Assembly: GCF_020360975.1 (NCBI RefSeq) | Contig: NW_025408669.1 | Location: 4,774,001 to 4,838,000, forward strand | Reading direction: 5' to 3' | Length of the DNA: 64,000 nt | Source of the DNA: Hirsutella rhossiliensis | Taxonomy: Eukaryota; Ascomycota; Sordariomycetes; Hypocreales; Ophiocordycipitaceae | Shown: positions 34,280 to 46,753 of the stretch, piece after piece | How positions within the stretch are numbered: the first letter of the stretch is position 1 | Layout: each line of letters starts with the position of its first letter | Made by a program: the position numbers and the translations under genes | The notes under the pieces: generated by a model | Databases searched by the model: none | Told to the model about the DNA's origin: nothing | The model's input: only the letters and a program-made list of their open reading frames with translations

Positions 34280-35604
34280 CGCGATTCAGGATCTGCAAGG
34301 GCGACACGTGCGGATATAAGACGTGGGCTATTCTCATCTCACCAAGGACTGCTTGTTGCATTTGGCTTGCCTCTCCGTCGGATACGATACCCATATCGAG
34401 GATGCGGCGGCAACTACATCCTGTTTGGACTTGAGACGGCGAATTTGCTGGTGCGCGGCGGATGGGCAGTGGAGAATCGGCGCGGTTTTGTGATTGTGGT
34501 GAAGGAGAATAGGGAGGCACACTGGGACTGTCACTCATGGATCGCCCTTGAGTCTTGATTGTTGATGGCGCACGGTTTGCGTTCGAGCAGCAACGAACGA
34601 TACACCTTGCTCTATCGGCAGACTTGGAGCTGTCATTCTCTGAAGTTGCTGTCTCGACCTTACCCGCCAGCCCATCGAGAATGACGCTGGGACTCTTGGC
34701 ATAGAGCTGGCAAGTGGCGCCGGTGCCCGAAGGCGTTTGGCATAGAGAGGTGTGTTGATGGAGGCGCTGTGGCTTACTCGAGGTCGACACAGCGGCTTGG
34801 TTTGTAGGAAATACAACTGTATGCATAGAGTCGAGCGAATCTCTTGCCGCAAGAGCGACAAATCACTGTTTAATACTCCCTTGTTTTCAGACACGACCGG
34901 ATTTGTCTCGGCCACTATCATCCTTGAGCAACTCATTTCGTGTGGGATGAGCATATGTAACGAAGACGACGTTTTGAGTGAGGCCACACGTAAGTGAAAG
35001 GTGGCACTACACCGAGGTGGTCTTTGTACAAGATGTCCTTTTTCGAGCTAGTTTTGTTGCGAATGTCAGAGAATGAATGGGTCAAATCGGGTAGTTCCTA
35101 GAACAGAATCAAGTTTGTGCGGCCCTTTGGCTATTCTCATGTTCGAAACGCGGACGATTGATCATTTGCATCCCTCAGCTAATGAATAACATGGCCATCT
35201 TGTATTGCTGAGATTTTGACTGTCTATTATGCCTTCCGCGTGGATTATAGTGAGGCCCTCCCCTCTCTGCAGCGTTGCCCCGTCACGAAAAGCCGTGTTC
35301 AGTCCCCCCTTTCTGAACCTGCCCTCCCTCCCCTAGTTCGCTCCTAGTCAGTGAGCAGTGCAGCAATTGTACTTTTCACAACACCTAGAGGGGGAGAGAG
35401 GAAATGCCGCAACTTCTGCCAGCTGCCGATCTGTTTTCCGTCCTCTTTTCCCTTTCTCCGCAGCCCGCACACACCCTTTTTCTCCCCTCTTCCCACAACT
35501 TGCAACTCCACGAAGCCAAGGCGACAACGCATCCCAACGCTTGATCAACATCACCGCTTGAGCTCTCCAAAGTATCTCATCTTCTAAAAGATCAACTATT
35601 CAAC
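34280..35604. other. Intergenic, 1.3 kb
   Basis: No gene seen. The right end (35330-35600) is CT-rich, as expected for the promoter and leader of the Myb-like gene. Confidence 0.5.
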
Positions 35605-36378
35605 ATGTCGGACACAGAGGCCACCCCCTCGAAGCTCATGCCATGGACCGAGGAAGCAAAGGTGAGTTGTAGGATTTGTTTCATCACCACTTCTCTCTCT
35701 ACCGCCCCCTCTCTTGAGATGCCCACACCTCTTCCTCTTCCTCTTCCTCTACCTCCACCTCTGCTGTCTCTTCCTTGTCCGACTCTCTTCTCTTCCTGTT
35801 TGTCTTAACATGCTAAACTCTGGCTAGACTCAGTTTTTGCTTCGCATCATCGCTCAACTTCGAGCGGATGGGAAAAGCATCAACTGGACCCGCCTTCGCA
35901 TGGAAGGTCGTACGACCAAATCACTGCAGAATCAGTGGACCAAAGTTAACAAGGAAATCTCCGAGATTGAGGACGCCGAAAATGGCGAGAACGGGACGGG
36001 CACCCCGACCAAGCCAAAGGCTACTCGTACGTATGCTGCTTTGAAATTCCACCGGCATGTCTGACTGGGATCTAGCTCGCAAAGGTCGTGCCAAGAAGGT
36101 TGAGAAGTCGGAGGCTGTCGTTGCCCCCGGAGCCAGTGACGATGAGGGCGGGTCGGAAGCCAAGGTGACTCCAAAGAAGCGTGGTCCCGCTGGTGAGTTC
36201 CAAGTCTCGTAGCGCATGGTATCGCGATTCCTGAGCATCAACAGCTAACATCGAGAGTACAGCGCGTCGCGGTGGCGGCAAAGGCTCTGCCAAGAAGGTC
36301 AAGCGAGCGGAGTCGGACGATGAGGGAGCAAAGAAGGAAGAGGCTTCCGACGAGGATGATGGTGCCGAGAAGGATTAG
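35605..36378 (+). CDS. Small Myb/SANT-like basic nuclear protein
   Basis: Four exons: 35605-35661, 35828-36026, 36076-36192 and 36263-36378, 162 aa. Residues ~11-60 form a Myb/SANT-like helix bundle, with W14, W36 in I-N-W-T-R-L and W52 in N-Q-W-T. The remainder is Lys/Arg/Ala-rich with P-R-K-G-R-A-K-K and acidic patches ending in D-D-G-A-E-K-D, resembling HMG/AT-hook-style chromatin proteins. Function unknown; a nuclear DNA-associated role is inferred. Its first intron holds a (CCTCTT)n pyrimidine tract. Confidence 0.82.
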
Positions 36379-37924
36379 CTGCGATGTCGACATGGCCACT
36401 CTGTCTCTGATGCCTAGGCCTACGATTGTTTGCGGGCTGGATACCCTTCGCTTTGCTCTACTTGCCAGAGGGGGGGAACAGGGAGACGGATGGGTTATGA
36501 AGACAATACGCATCACGACAGGATGAGACTACAGTGAGGGTCGTGAATGAAAGCAGAGGTTCCCCGGACAGTCATGATCGAGTGCCCTTGTCTTTGGTGA
36601 GAGGCTGTGATGCGAGGGCGCAGCTGGCCAGGTCGAGGCGCACTTACGACAGAGACAAAGTGGGATCAGAGACGCAGGGCAGCAGCTCAACTTACATGGC
36701 AAGCTGAAGCGAGCCAACAGCCGATGCCGGCAGACCAGAGGCCGGGGGGGGGCGGCGCTAAACAAGGCGTCGTCGAAATCCGTTTGTCTAACCATGCTTG
36801 GCGTGGTCTCATTGGAGAGGGGGACGATGGTGTGGAGTTGGGTCGAGGTTGCTTCCAAGAGCTGATCTTGCAGCGGCCCGAAGCCATCGAGTCCATCGAG
36901 TCCCTTGGGGCGACCGGGCATGACGCGTGGGGGAGGGTGTCGTCTAGGCCCTCTTGGCCCTTTACCTCGTGAGGCAGCGGTGCATTGATCAAGGGAGGGG
37001 GGGATCACTTCCTCTCTCGCGATGGCCGATGGGCAGCGTGGGATGAAGCGGATGAGGATGACGCGGACGCAAAGCCCGCATGGAACAAATGCTGCGGTGG
37101 ACGGCAGGCTCTCGGGGGCTCGGACGCGATACACGCCAGAGCCGTCGTCGCCTGTGTTGAGGATGGAAAGTGTGAAAATGCCAGATACTAATACTAGTAA
37201 GTATGGAGGAGGGTACTGAAAAATAATATGAGTGGTATCTTAAGGTCTCCGTACGGATAGCGGCTGGCGCTGTAATTACTGCACCTGTACTGAGACACCA
37301 CCATTAAGAGAGGCCTAGCGCCGCCGGGAGCTCTGGATCGGTACCTCTGGGGCCCGAGACGGATGGATGAAGGATGGGTGCAGGGTACACGCTCGCGAGG
37401 GCACTGTGCCGAAGCACCTTCTCGCTAGCAAAACTCCACCCCGTCCGGCACGGCGAAGTACCCTACGGTCGTCCACACACCCAGGGGCAGTTGGCGCTCG
37501 CCCAGAGCTGGCCAATTTTCAACCGCATCGACACGGCCGCTGCACCTCTTGGATCCTGCTGATCCACCCCATCGAGAGCTGCATCCCTTTCGCCTCCCCT
37601 CCCCCACCGACAACGACATCACATGGACAGGCAGTTCATGCACCATCCTTTGCAATAGCCGGCGACAGTCCCTCGCTCGAGCGCGCCTTCGTTCGTATCT
37701 TGGATGCGCTGCCACCCTACGTCGCCATCACGAGCCCGACGAGCCTGCAGCTGCACCCGGTCCCGGCCTGGCAGCAGACAAGCCCTTAAAGTCTCTGTCC
37801 CCTCTCGCTCGCGCCCTCGCTGCCCCCGTTACTACGCTCCCGCCGTCTCTGCTCTGCCCCGTCGCGCCGGCCCCTTCAGGGCGTGGGATTTCCTCGTACC
37901 ACCCCGGACGCCAGAGCCGCCATC
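36379..37924. other. Intergenic, 1.5 kb
   Basis: No supported gene. The right 500 bp are the NMA111 upstream region with pyrimidine tracts; a GCC CGT-rich leader lies just before the ATG. Confidence 0.5.
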
Positions 37925-40900
37925 ATGAACGGCTCCCGAGCTTTGGCCGCGGGCAAGAGAAAGGCCCCGGCCTCTCCTGGCCAGGCGCCCCCCGCCAAGC
38001 GCTCCGTCAACGGCAAGCTCCCGGCCGACGACGTCACCCCGGACATTGACATTGTCGACTACGACGACGACGACGACTCTGCCCTCTCCGACGACCTCCA
38101 CCCCCATGCTGCTCTGTACGTCGGCACGCCGAGCAGCCTGGGCGAATGGCAGGACACGATCCAAAAGGTTGTCCGCAACGTCGTCGCCATCCGCTTCTGC
38201 CAAACGTGCTCCTTCGATACCGACCCGGCCCTGACCAGCGAGGCAACCGGCTTCGTTGTCGACTCGGAACGAGGGTACGTGCCGCCTGCCTGGTCGGCCG
38301 CTCACTCGCTCCCGTGCTGACAACCTGGCCTTCTTCTACAGATACATCATGACGAACCGGCACGTAGTTGGCTCCGGTCCCTTCTGGGGCCACTGCGTCT
38401 TCGACAACCATGAGGAGGTCGACTGTTACCCTGTGTACCGCGATCCCGTCCACGACTTTGGCATCCTCCGCTACGACCCCAAAGCCATCAAGTACATGCA
38501 CGTCGACGGCTTGGATCTCAGGCCAGACCAGGCCAAGGGTATGTGCTGACGCTTTCCAAATACACAAACATCCTGCGCGGGACCTTGGCTGACCTTGACT
38601 CCCTAGTGGGTGTTGAGATCCGGGTTGTAGGCAACGATGCCGGTGAGAAGCTCAGTATCCTGTCCGGCGTCATCAGCCGCCTGGACCGGAATGCGCCCGA
38701 GTACGGCGAGGGCTACAGCGACTTCAACACGTGTTACTACCAGGCAAACGCTGCCGCCAGCGGCGGTAGCTCTGGCAGTCCGGTCGTGAGTAAGGACGGT
38801 TCGGCGGTCGCCCTGCAGGCTGGCGGTCGCTCCGACGGAGCCTCGACAGACTACTTCCTTCCCCTGGACCGCCCCCTGCGTGCTCTTCAGTGCATTCAGC
38901 AGGGACAGCCCGTCACTCGTGGCGATATCCAGTGCCAGTTCCTGCTCAAGCCCTTTGACGAATGCCGCAGGCTGGGTCTCAGCCCGCACTGGGAGGCGGC
39001 CACGCGAGAGGCCTTCCCCGACGAGACAAACATGCTCGTGGCCGAGATTGTCCTGCCGTCGGGCCCTTCGGCCAACAATATTGAGGAGGGCGATGTCCTC
39101 ATCAAGGTCAACGGCGAGCTCCTCACGCAGTTCATTCGCCTGGACGACATCCTCGACTCCAACGTCGGAAAGCCCATCAAGCTCCAGCTGCAGCGTGGCG
39201 GCCAAGATGTCGAGGTGGAGCTCGAAGTCGGAGACCTTCACCGTATCACGCCAGACCGCTTCGTCACCGTGGCCGGGGCCAGCTTCCACGATCTCTCGTA
39301 CCAGCAGGCCAGGCTATATGCGGTGCCGGTCAAGGGTGTCTACGTGTGCGAATCTGCGGGATCGTTCAGGTTCGACAACACCGACAACGGATGGATCGTC
39401 CAGACGGTCGATCACAACAAAGTCCCGGATCTCGAGGCCTTCATCGAGGTCATGAAGAAGATTCCCGACAAGGCCAGGGTTGTGGTAACGTACAAGCACC
39501 TGCGCGACCTGCACACCCTCAACACAACAGTCATTTACGTAGACCGGCACTGGTCGTCCAAGATGAAGCTGGCCGTCCGAAACGACGTGACGGGGCTGTG
39601 GGACTTTACCGACCTAGGAGAACCACTCCCGCCGGTCCCGCCGGTCCGCCGGTCCGCGTCGTTCATCGAGCTCGACCACATGCCGCACCCGGGCATCGCC
39701 GAGTTGATTCGGAGCTTTGTCCATGTCAACTGTACCATGCCCGTAAAGCTGGACGGCTTCCCCAAGAACCGCCGCTGGGGCATGGGCTTGGTCATTGATG
39801 CCGAGAATGGCCTGGTCCTCATCTCAAGAGCCATTGTGCCCTACGACCTGTGTGACATCACCGTGACCATTGCCGACTCGGTCATTGTCGAGGGCAAAGT
39901 CATTTTTCTGCATCCGCTCCAAAACTACGCCATCATCAAGTACGACCCGTCGCTCGTCGACGCCCCCGTCAAGAGCGCCCGCATGAGCAGCGAGCACCTC
40001 ACCCAAGGCGCCAAGACGTACTTTCTAGGCTACAACAGGATCGGACGGGTCGTGCATGGCGCCACCACCGTCACCGAGATCACGGCCGTGGCCATCCCGG
40101 CCAACTCGGGGGCCCCGCGATATCGCGCCGTCAACGTCGATGCCATTACCATTGACAGCAACCTTGGGTCCACGTGCAACAGCGGCGTGCTTGTTTCCCC
40201 CGACGGTACGGTGCAGGCGCTCTGGCTCTCGTACCTCGGCGAACGGTCGCCTTGCAGCCAGCGAGATGAGGAGTACTACCTGGGCCTGGGCACGTCGACG
40301 CTGCTGCCCGTCGTTTCGGCCATTCAGAAGGGGGAGACGCCGCAGCTGCGCATGCTCTCGGTCGAGTTCAGATCGGTGCAGATGTCGCAGGCCCGCGTAA
40401 TGGGGGTGTCTGATGAGTGGATCAAGAAGGTCACGCAGGCCAATCGGTCGCACCACCAGCTCTTCATGGTCAGCAAGAGAACTTTTGAGCGAGGCCAACA
40501 TCCAGTGTCTCTGCTCGAGGGGGACATTGTGTTGACGCTGAACGGCAAGATTTGCACTACCATCTCGGACTTTGATGTCATGTACTCCAGCGAGCTGCTG
40601 GACGCCGTCATTGTCCGCGAGTGCGAAGAGCTGCATCTGCAGCTGCCCACGGTCGCAGCCGACGACATGGAGACGGACCACGCCGTGTCCTTTTGCGGCG
40701 CTGTTCTCCATCGCCCGCACCAGGCCGTGCGACAGCAGATTAGCAAGCTTCACAGCGAGGTCTATGTCTCCAGCCGAATCCGGGGCTCGCCGGCCTACCA
40801 GTACGGCGTGGCCCCTACCAACTTCATCACACACGTGAATGGAAGGCCGACGCCTGATCTGGAGTCATTCATCGCAGCGACCCGAGAGATCCCAGACAAC

Positions 40901-41167
40901 ACATGTAAGTCCATCCTATGCGCCGCAGATGCTTATGTTGGAGGCTAACATTGGCCAGATTTCCGTCTCAAGGCGGTGACGTTTGACAGCGTGCCTTGGG
41001 TTATCACGATGAAGAAGAACGACCACTACTTTCCCACAATGGAATGGGTCAAAGACGGCAACGAGGCATGCGGGTGGCGACGTGCGACATACGAGGGCAC
41101 CCAGGTATTCCAAGGGGAATCCATTGACGGAGTGCCGCCTGTCGTTGAGGACACCGAGATGGAGTGA
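37925..41167 (+). CDS. NMA111: Nma111, nuclear HtrA-family serine protease
   Basis: HtrA-type protease, pro-apoptotic in yeast, with an active and a degenerate protease copy plus PDZ domains. Four exons: 37925-38274, 38342-38538, 38607-40904 and 40959-41167, 1017 aa, close to the family's ~1000. A bipartite nuclear signal (K-R-K...A-K-R) lies within residues 11-26, followed by an Asp run. The catalytic triad reads H124 (N-R-H-V-V), D155 (V-H-D-F-G) and S238 (G-S-S-G-S-P). The second protease-like half begins around residue 600 (R-R-W-G-M-G-L) and lacks a matching GxSG serine. Confidence 0.95.
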
Positions 41168-41863
41168 AGTGGTGGCCGATGACTGGTCGACGGGTGAAGC
41201 TTTCACCATGTGCGATAGACGCTTTGAGTTACTAGGGGCCTGGGCATTGGATCGGGGCGTTATGCGGCTATCAAGGGATCCGATGCAAACCTTTGGGGAG
41301 CCGACTGGTAGCAGCCGAAGCCTGTAGGCTAGAGGACGGCCCAGACCAGACGCCGGCGACCTGTGTGGACAGCAAGGGAGGTGGGCTTATAGACGGACGG
41401 TTATCGTGTCTCTGCCCGGGACGGAGCTACTGGTTGTAGGGGCCATGTCGGTCGATGTATCAATCAGAGCTGGCTGGAGACTTGGCTGCTGGCCGTCGGG
41501 CTGTACATGAGACGACGAGCTGGGCGATGATGAGGGTATAAACACGTGCCTCGACTCCGAAGAGTTTCCTGCTGGCGGGGCGACGATCCGAAGCCGTGGT
41601 GGAGCCGGCGAGTCGGCGACGGATGCTCCGGTGGGGTTGCTGCGCCCCGCGCCCCGATTAGCTGCTTGATACGGGTACACGTCAGTAGGTCGCAAGTACC
41701 GGTACTGCCTGTGCTTCGTCGATGCCATGCATGGATGGACCTGGCGTCTTTCCAAGTCAGCAACCAAAGAAGACCAGATCAACTCGGGTCCTACGTCGCC
41801 GCCATAGTTCACGTGTGCTCCTCCTCCTCCTAGCATCTGGCCAAGGCCACACCAAGACGCGGC
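41168..41863. other. Intergenic, 0.7 kb
   Basis: 3' flank of NMA111 and promoter of IST1. Nothing else recognised. Confidence 0.5.
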
Positions 41864-42864
41864 ATGCCTCCGCAGGCGACCTTTGTGGTATGTGCCGCAA
41901 CTCCAACCCCCCCCCCCCCTAAACGGTGGCCCTCTGACAGGAGCCGGTGACGCAATGGGCAGCTAAGGCACAAGGGCAGACGAAGCTGAAGGTGCAGCTC
42001 AAACTGGCCATCGCGAGGCTGCGCATGGTGCAGCAGCGTGACGAGCAGTTGGGCAAGACGCACCGGAGGGCCATGGCGCAGCTCCTCGAGACGGGCAAGG
42101 TGGACTCGGCCACGATCCGCGTCGAGAACATCATCCGCTCCGACATTGCCAGCGAGCTGCACGAGATGCTTGAGCTCTACTGCGAACTGCTGCTGGCGCG
42201 CGCCGGGCTGCTCGAGGGCCCCGTGTGCGACCCGGGGCTCGAGGAGGCCATCAAGAGCATCCTCTACGCGGCGCCAAAGACGGAGATTAAGGAGCTCGGC
42301 ACCGTGCGCGTGCTGCTGGGCGACAAGTACGGCAAGGAGTTTGTCATGCAGGCCATGGACAATTCCGACGGCAAGGTCAATGAGAAGGTGGTGCAGAAGC
42401 TGAGCGTCGAACCGCCGAGAAAGGAGCTCGTCCAGGGGTACCTCGAGGAGATTGCAAAGGCGTACGGCGTCAACTGGCCGAAGCGCGACAAGGCAAGCCC
42501 GCCGCCCCCTATGATAGACTCAGACGACGACGACGACGACGACGATAAGCCGTCGGGGGCTCAGGCGCAGAAGGTGCCGGCGGAGCAGCAGCCCACCGCG
42601 GCGGCGGAACGGAAGCTCTCTAAGGGGGAGGAGGAGCTGAGCCGCGCGACGCCGCCGAGGGGGCTTGGAGGGCCGCGGAGTCCGCTGACGGTGACGCCGC
42701 CGCGGATGACGACGGACAATGTGCATCCGCGGGTCAAGCTGGGCTCGATGGAGCTCAAGCCCAACAAGAAGATGGAGGAGGCGACGGGCAAGCGGGAGCC
42801 TGAGGGGGCGGTGCCGGACATAAGCGATCTGGAGAGGAGGTTTGCGGCTCTCAAGAAGAGGTGA
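41864..42864 (+). CDS. IST1: Ist1, ESCRT-III-associated regulator of Vps4
   Basis: Endosomal sorting factor that binds Did2 and Vps4. Two exons, 41864-41887 (eight codons) and 41941-42864, 315 aa. The Ist1 helical core (residues ~20-190) has K-L-K-V-Q-L-K-L-A, R-V-E-N-I-I-R-S-D and L-E-L-Y-C-E-L-L. A Pro/Asp-rich linker with an eight-residue Asp run follows. The C-terminus S-D-L-E-R-R-F-A-A-L-K-K fits a MIT-interacting (MIM1-type) motif, the expected Vps4 contact. The intron contains a C13 run (41907-41919). Confidence 0.92.
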
Positions 42865-43511
42865 CGGTGGAGGACAGGGGTCATGCTCGTTGATCAGGGG
42901 AAGGGAAAGGGGGGGGGGGGGGAGGGGGGGGTTCGGCTGGTTGAAGCGCCTCTTATGACATGATGGCCCGAATGCAACGGAGTCAATGAGCAATGGTCTA
43001 GGTGCGGTTATTCTCTCCCCTTCTGTCTATTGGCGCGATGGTATTCTGTGATTGGGTGAACGAATCGCCTGCTGGCCTGGCAACCGCCTGGCAGCCGGCG
43101 CTGGCCCTGAACAGGCTGGCGGCCTGAGGTTGATGCCTCGGCTGCTTGCCCTGCGTCTCCTGCGAGTATAAATATAGACGCGTGTTCTGTGTTCCGTCGC
43201 GCGAGGCAGAGAGAAAAAAACATCACCTTCCACCTCGCCTTCGCCTGTGGACGCTTCGTCTGTGGCACTTCTCGACAGCAACCGCGCCTTGGTTGTACAA
43301 CAGAGATCACCAAGTCCACCTCACTCATCTTCTTGTCTCCCTTTTCTACTCTTCTTCACTTGTTGACGTCTGCTTTTGCCCACATCGTTCTTCCTGGATC
43401 GACTCGGAAGAGTTTTCTCCCTCCAAAGTCACCCACCCTCAGCACTGTTTTCATCCAGCCTTCTGACCTTTGGCCCCCTTCCATCCCAACGATCTATTGC
43501 CTCAGGAGAGT
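42865..43511. other. Intergenic, with G-rich tract
   Basis: Holds a 14-G run then 8 G (42909-42931) just after IST1, and a CT-rich leader (43200-43500) before the zinc-knuckle gene. Confidence 0.55.
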
Positions 43512-45360
43512 ATGGACATGATGGATTCCCGAGACGAGATCCTGCGCAACGTCCGCGAGGTGCTCGGCTGCAACGGTGTGCGCCGCCTCGAGGACCTGGC
43601 CCCGATGCGTCAGGAGACCATAGAGCGACGCCTCACGGCCGCCGCGAGCAAGCTGCAGCCCGCCAGCATGGCCTCCATCTACGCCACCTGGCTTCAGGAG
43701 CAGGCCTACAGCGGCTGCGCTGCGCCGCCCGCCGCCGTCGTCGACCGCTGGTGCCACTACCTCGCTCGCCGCGGCTGCGGCAAGGCCATGCTCCAGGTCA
43801 TCTGGATGCAGGCTGCGCTCACCGTGCTCGACAAGTGGTGCGCCATCATGAGCCCGGAGCGCGTGCGGGATGTGAGAAAAGACGTCTGCGATGCCATTGC
43901 TGCTGCCTACCCCGGGGAACAAGACAGCAACGTCCGCCAACATGACCGCATGGATGTCGAGGCCGCCACCGCGTCCGGTCCTTCGGTCCCTGGCCGTAGG
44001 GGAGTCGCCGCTGACGACGCCATGCAAGTCGACGACGCCCGCGCGTCCTTTGCCGCTCGAGATGCGGGAGCGGGCCCCGCAATGGTGAGGGCCACCCGGG
44101 ACACGCCCTCCGACTCGGGCAGCGAGCTGACCATGGAGGAGCGTGAGAGTTCATTCGGCGGTTCCACAGCTGCCAAGACTCAGTACACGGGCGACCAGTA
44201 CAAGGTTGGAGGTATGTATAGTTCTCTTGTTCTTCTTTGTGTCCATCTCGAGGCATTTCTGACAGTTCATAGGCCACTATGCTACCGACTCTTCTGACCA
44301 GCCAGAGCTGACCGAGGATTCTTCGTCCCAGCCCGGCCTTGTCTGCCAGGTCTGCAGTGCTCAGGGCGACCATACCACGGAGAATTGCCCTGGAAGGAAC
44401 TTCGGATATGGCCCACGTTCGTCCTCTGGTTCTAGCTCTCCTCGGGCAGAACGTCATGTCTCACACCAGTCTCCAGTTCCGCTTCGACGAGGCAAAAGCA
44501 CCCAGGCCCATGCCGAGTTGCAGCAGGCGACGCAGAACAAGCAGCCCAGTTCCCTCGGAAGCCTTCAGGACCTGTCTCTCGGATCAGGAAGCAAGGCCAA
44601 GGGAGGCAATGCTGATCTTCTTGGAGTCTCGGCGTCATCTCATGGCAGCACCCGGGGCCCGGCGGGATCAGCTCGCACCATGGATCGCTTGTCGCCCTAG
44701 AACGACGTAAGTTGGCCAAGCAATACGCAGACGCCGTGTTCACGAAGCTAACACGTGAAACAGGACAGCAAGGGCCATGGTGACGATCAGAAGTGGAAGC
44801 CAATCGAGGAGATGAACGAGGTAGAGCTCGAGGCTTTGCGCCAGGCTGATGCATTTCTCGCGAAGCTCTCTGCAGAGGCAGGGGCCGCGCAGGCAATGGC
44901 AGCCAGCGCACCTGCCCCCCCGCCTCAGTCCACGGCCGCCAAGTCGGACCACGCGCCCAAGAAGTTGAAGACGAGGTCGGGCCGCGCGCGGATCCCCACT
45001 CTTGGTGCGCTGGTCGAGCCGGCTCGCCCCAAGCCCAAGGCTCCCAAGGTCCCGGCGGTGGAGCCCACGGACGAGGACCAGGAGATGGGGGACAGCGGCG
45101 CTCCAAGCACGCCCAAGGCGGCAGAGCCTCCCGTGGAGCTCGGCGTCACGACCATGCCGCTGACCAAGGACGGGCCGTTCTCTGCGGAGACGCTGGCGCT
45201 TTTCGAGACTCGAGGCAACGTCTGGGTCAACCAGGTGCCGCGCAAGACGGCGCTGGAGATGTGGGACGAAATGGACGCGAAGAAGGCGGCCGAGGAGGAA
45301 GCGAACAAGGCCGGGAATAAGGCGGCCGAGGAGGGCGAGAACAAAGCTATGGAGAAGTAA
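43512..45360 (+). CDS. Zinc-knuckle protein gene interrupted by an in-frame TAG
   Basis: I do not recognise the family. Exons: 43512-44211, 44273-44706 and 44764-45360. The first exon codes a helical, Cys/Trp-containing N-terminal domain (~1-150). Exon 2 has a CCHC-type knuckle (C258-x2-C261-x5-H267-x4-C272, one residue longer than the classic form) followed by a Ser/Gly-rich stretch. TAG at 44698-44700 stops translation at 375 aa, yet two codons later comes a good intron (GTAAGT...GCTAAC...ACAG). The frame then continues in phase for 199 codons of clearly coding, Lys/Glu/Ala-rich sequence (K-W-K-P-I-E-E-M). Either the gene carries a nonsense change (CAG to TAG would suffice), uses readthrough, or the 3' part is a separate gene starting at 44755. 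Confidence 0.65.
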
Positions 45361-45540
45361 AGTGCGAGGAGGTAGAGGGAAGGAGATGCAAATCAAGACG
45401 TTGCGAGGCGGAAACCGACAGGTGGAGTGAATGAGAGTCTAGTTGGTGGCCGGCTTCGCTGAGTTTGTTTCCCATCCAATGCCAATGCCTCGGCCAGAAT
45501 GAGGATGAAGAAGCTGTTCCCGTGAATGGCGCAATGTCTC

Positions 45541-46033
45541 TTAGTCCAGCTTGTCGAGATGCTCCAGCCTGGTCAAGACAACTTGCTTGCTCGTCTCCTC
45601 GATCTCGCCGGCGAGAAAGACCTCGTCCAAGATGGCGTAGACCTTGTAAAAGTTGAAGACGAGGTCGAGCTCGCAGACGTTGCCGAAGAAGGCGTCGAGG
45701 ACCTCGACAAAGAAGTGGATGGCCTCGAGGAAGGCAAGCTCGTTGTCGTTTGTGTCGACGCAGGCGCAGAAGAAGAGCCCGGCGTAGCGGCGATAGACGA
45801 TCTTGTTGTTACGGAACTCGACAAAGTTGGACTGATACTTTTGGTCACGCGGCGCGACGAGGCGGTGGACTTCGCCCTTGAGCTTGATCTTTTCCTCGTC
45901 GCTGTATGGGGCGTACCATTTGGCGAGACGCGTCTTGCCCCTGTTTCGGAGGGTGGTTAGCCGTGGACAGCAGCGAGCGGGTGGCAAGGGAGGGCGCGCA
46001 CTGTCGGTTTTGGATGAGGATAAAGGATAGCAT
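45541..46033 (-). CDS. APS2: AP-2 adaptor complex subunit sigma
   Basis: Small subunit of the clathrin adaptor at the plasma membrane. Two exons, 46033-46002 and 45940-45541, 143 aa, the exact size of the family. It starts [11 protein letters not shown] and contains the longin-type core with [18 protein letters not shown] and [15 protein letters not shown] and the [11 protein letters not shown] segment favour sigma-2 over sigma-1/3. Confidence 0.95.
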
Positions 46034-46753
46034 GGCGACGCTGGGTTGTCGGAGCTGGAGATGCCCGGATGAGGGTGTCGTTGGAATCCGGGGATGATGG
46101 GAGGTGGTGGCTCGGCCGAGGGGTATTCGTAGACAGCGATTGATTGGCCAGGCAGAATCAGTGCTCCTCTATACTGCACCTACCCTGCAGGCTGCAAGTT
46201 TACCTCTTGTCGGGGCCTTTGGCGCTTCAAAGGCCATGTTGGATCTACGGATTGATTAATTAAAGTAGGTAGGCAAGAAGGTAGCCGCGACTGAGGCGCC
46301 GCAGTAGCTTCTAGTAGCCTGTAGTACAGAGCCCAGCAGTGTGAGTGCCGGGGAGAAACAATGCCTTGAACCCTCAATCAACAGCGCGCCCGCGTGCGGC
46401 CACCGCCTTGTTAGCTCTCGTCGTACCATGTACGGAGTCTGGGGTGGAGCCATGGCTTCGGCCGTTGTACCCGGCACACATGGAGCTACGCGGTGGGCTT
46501 CCTCTTCCTCTCTGGGCCATGACTCGTTCCGCCTTTTCCCACTTCAACTAACCTTCTCCATGGCGGGCGTTTTCTTCAAACCATTCAATCACCATGAAGT
46601 GTCCCATCCCGTCAGCCCCCCGACCAGTCCGCCGCCATTGACCTCTCCCCTGCTCGACGTCCACCAACCAAACGGACATCCCGGGTTCCTTGGACTCGAC
46701 ATCCGCCGGAGCCGCTCCGTTGCAATGACATCGGCCTGGAGATCCTGCCCGTC
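46034..46753. promoter_or_regulatory. Divergent region AP-2 sigma / membrane protein, with overlapping upstream frame
   Basis: Besides the two promoters, an ATG frame (46561-46793) codes 77 Pro-rich residues and overlaps the start of the downstream gene in another frame; it is an upstream ORF or a displaced N-terminus. Confidence 0.5.
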
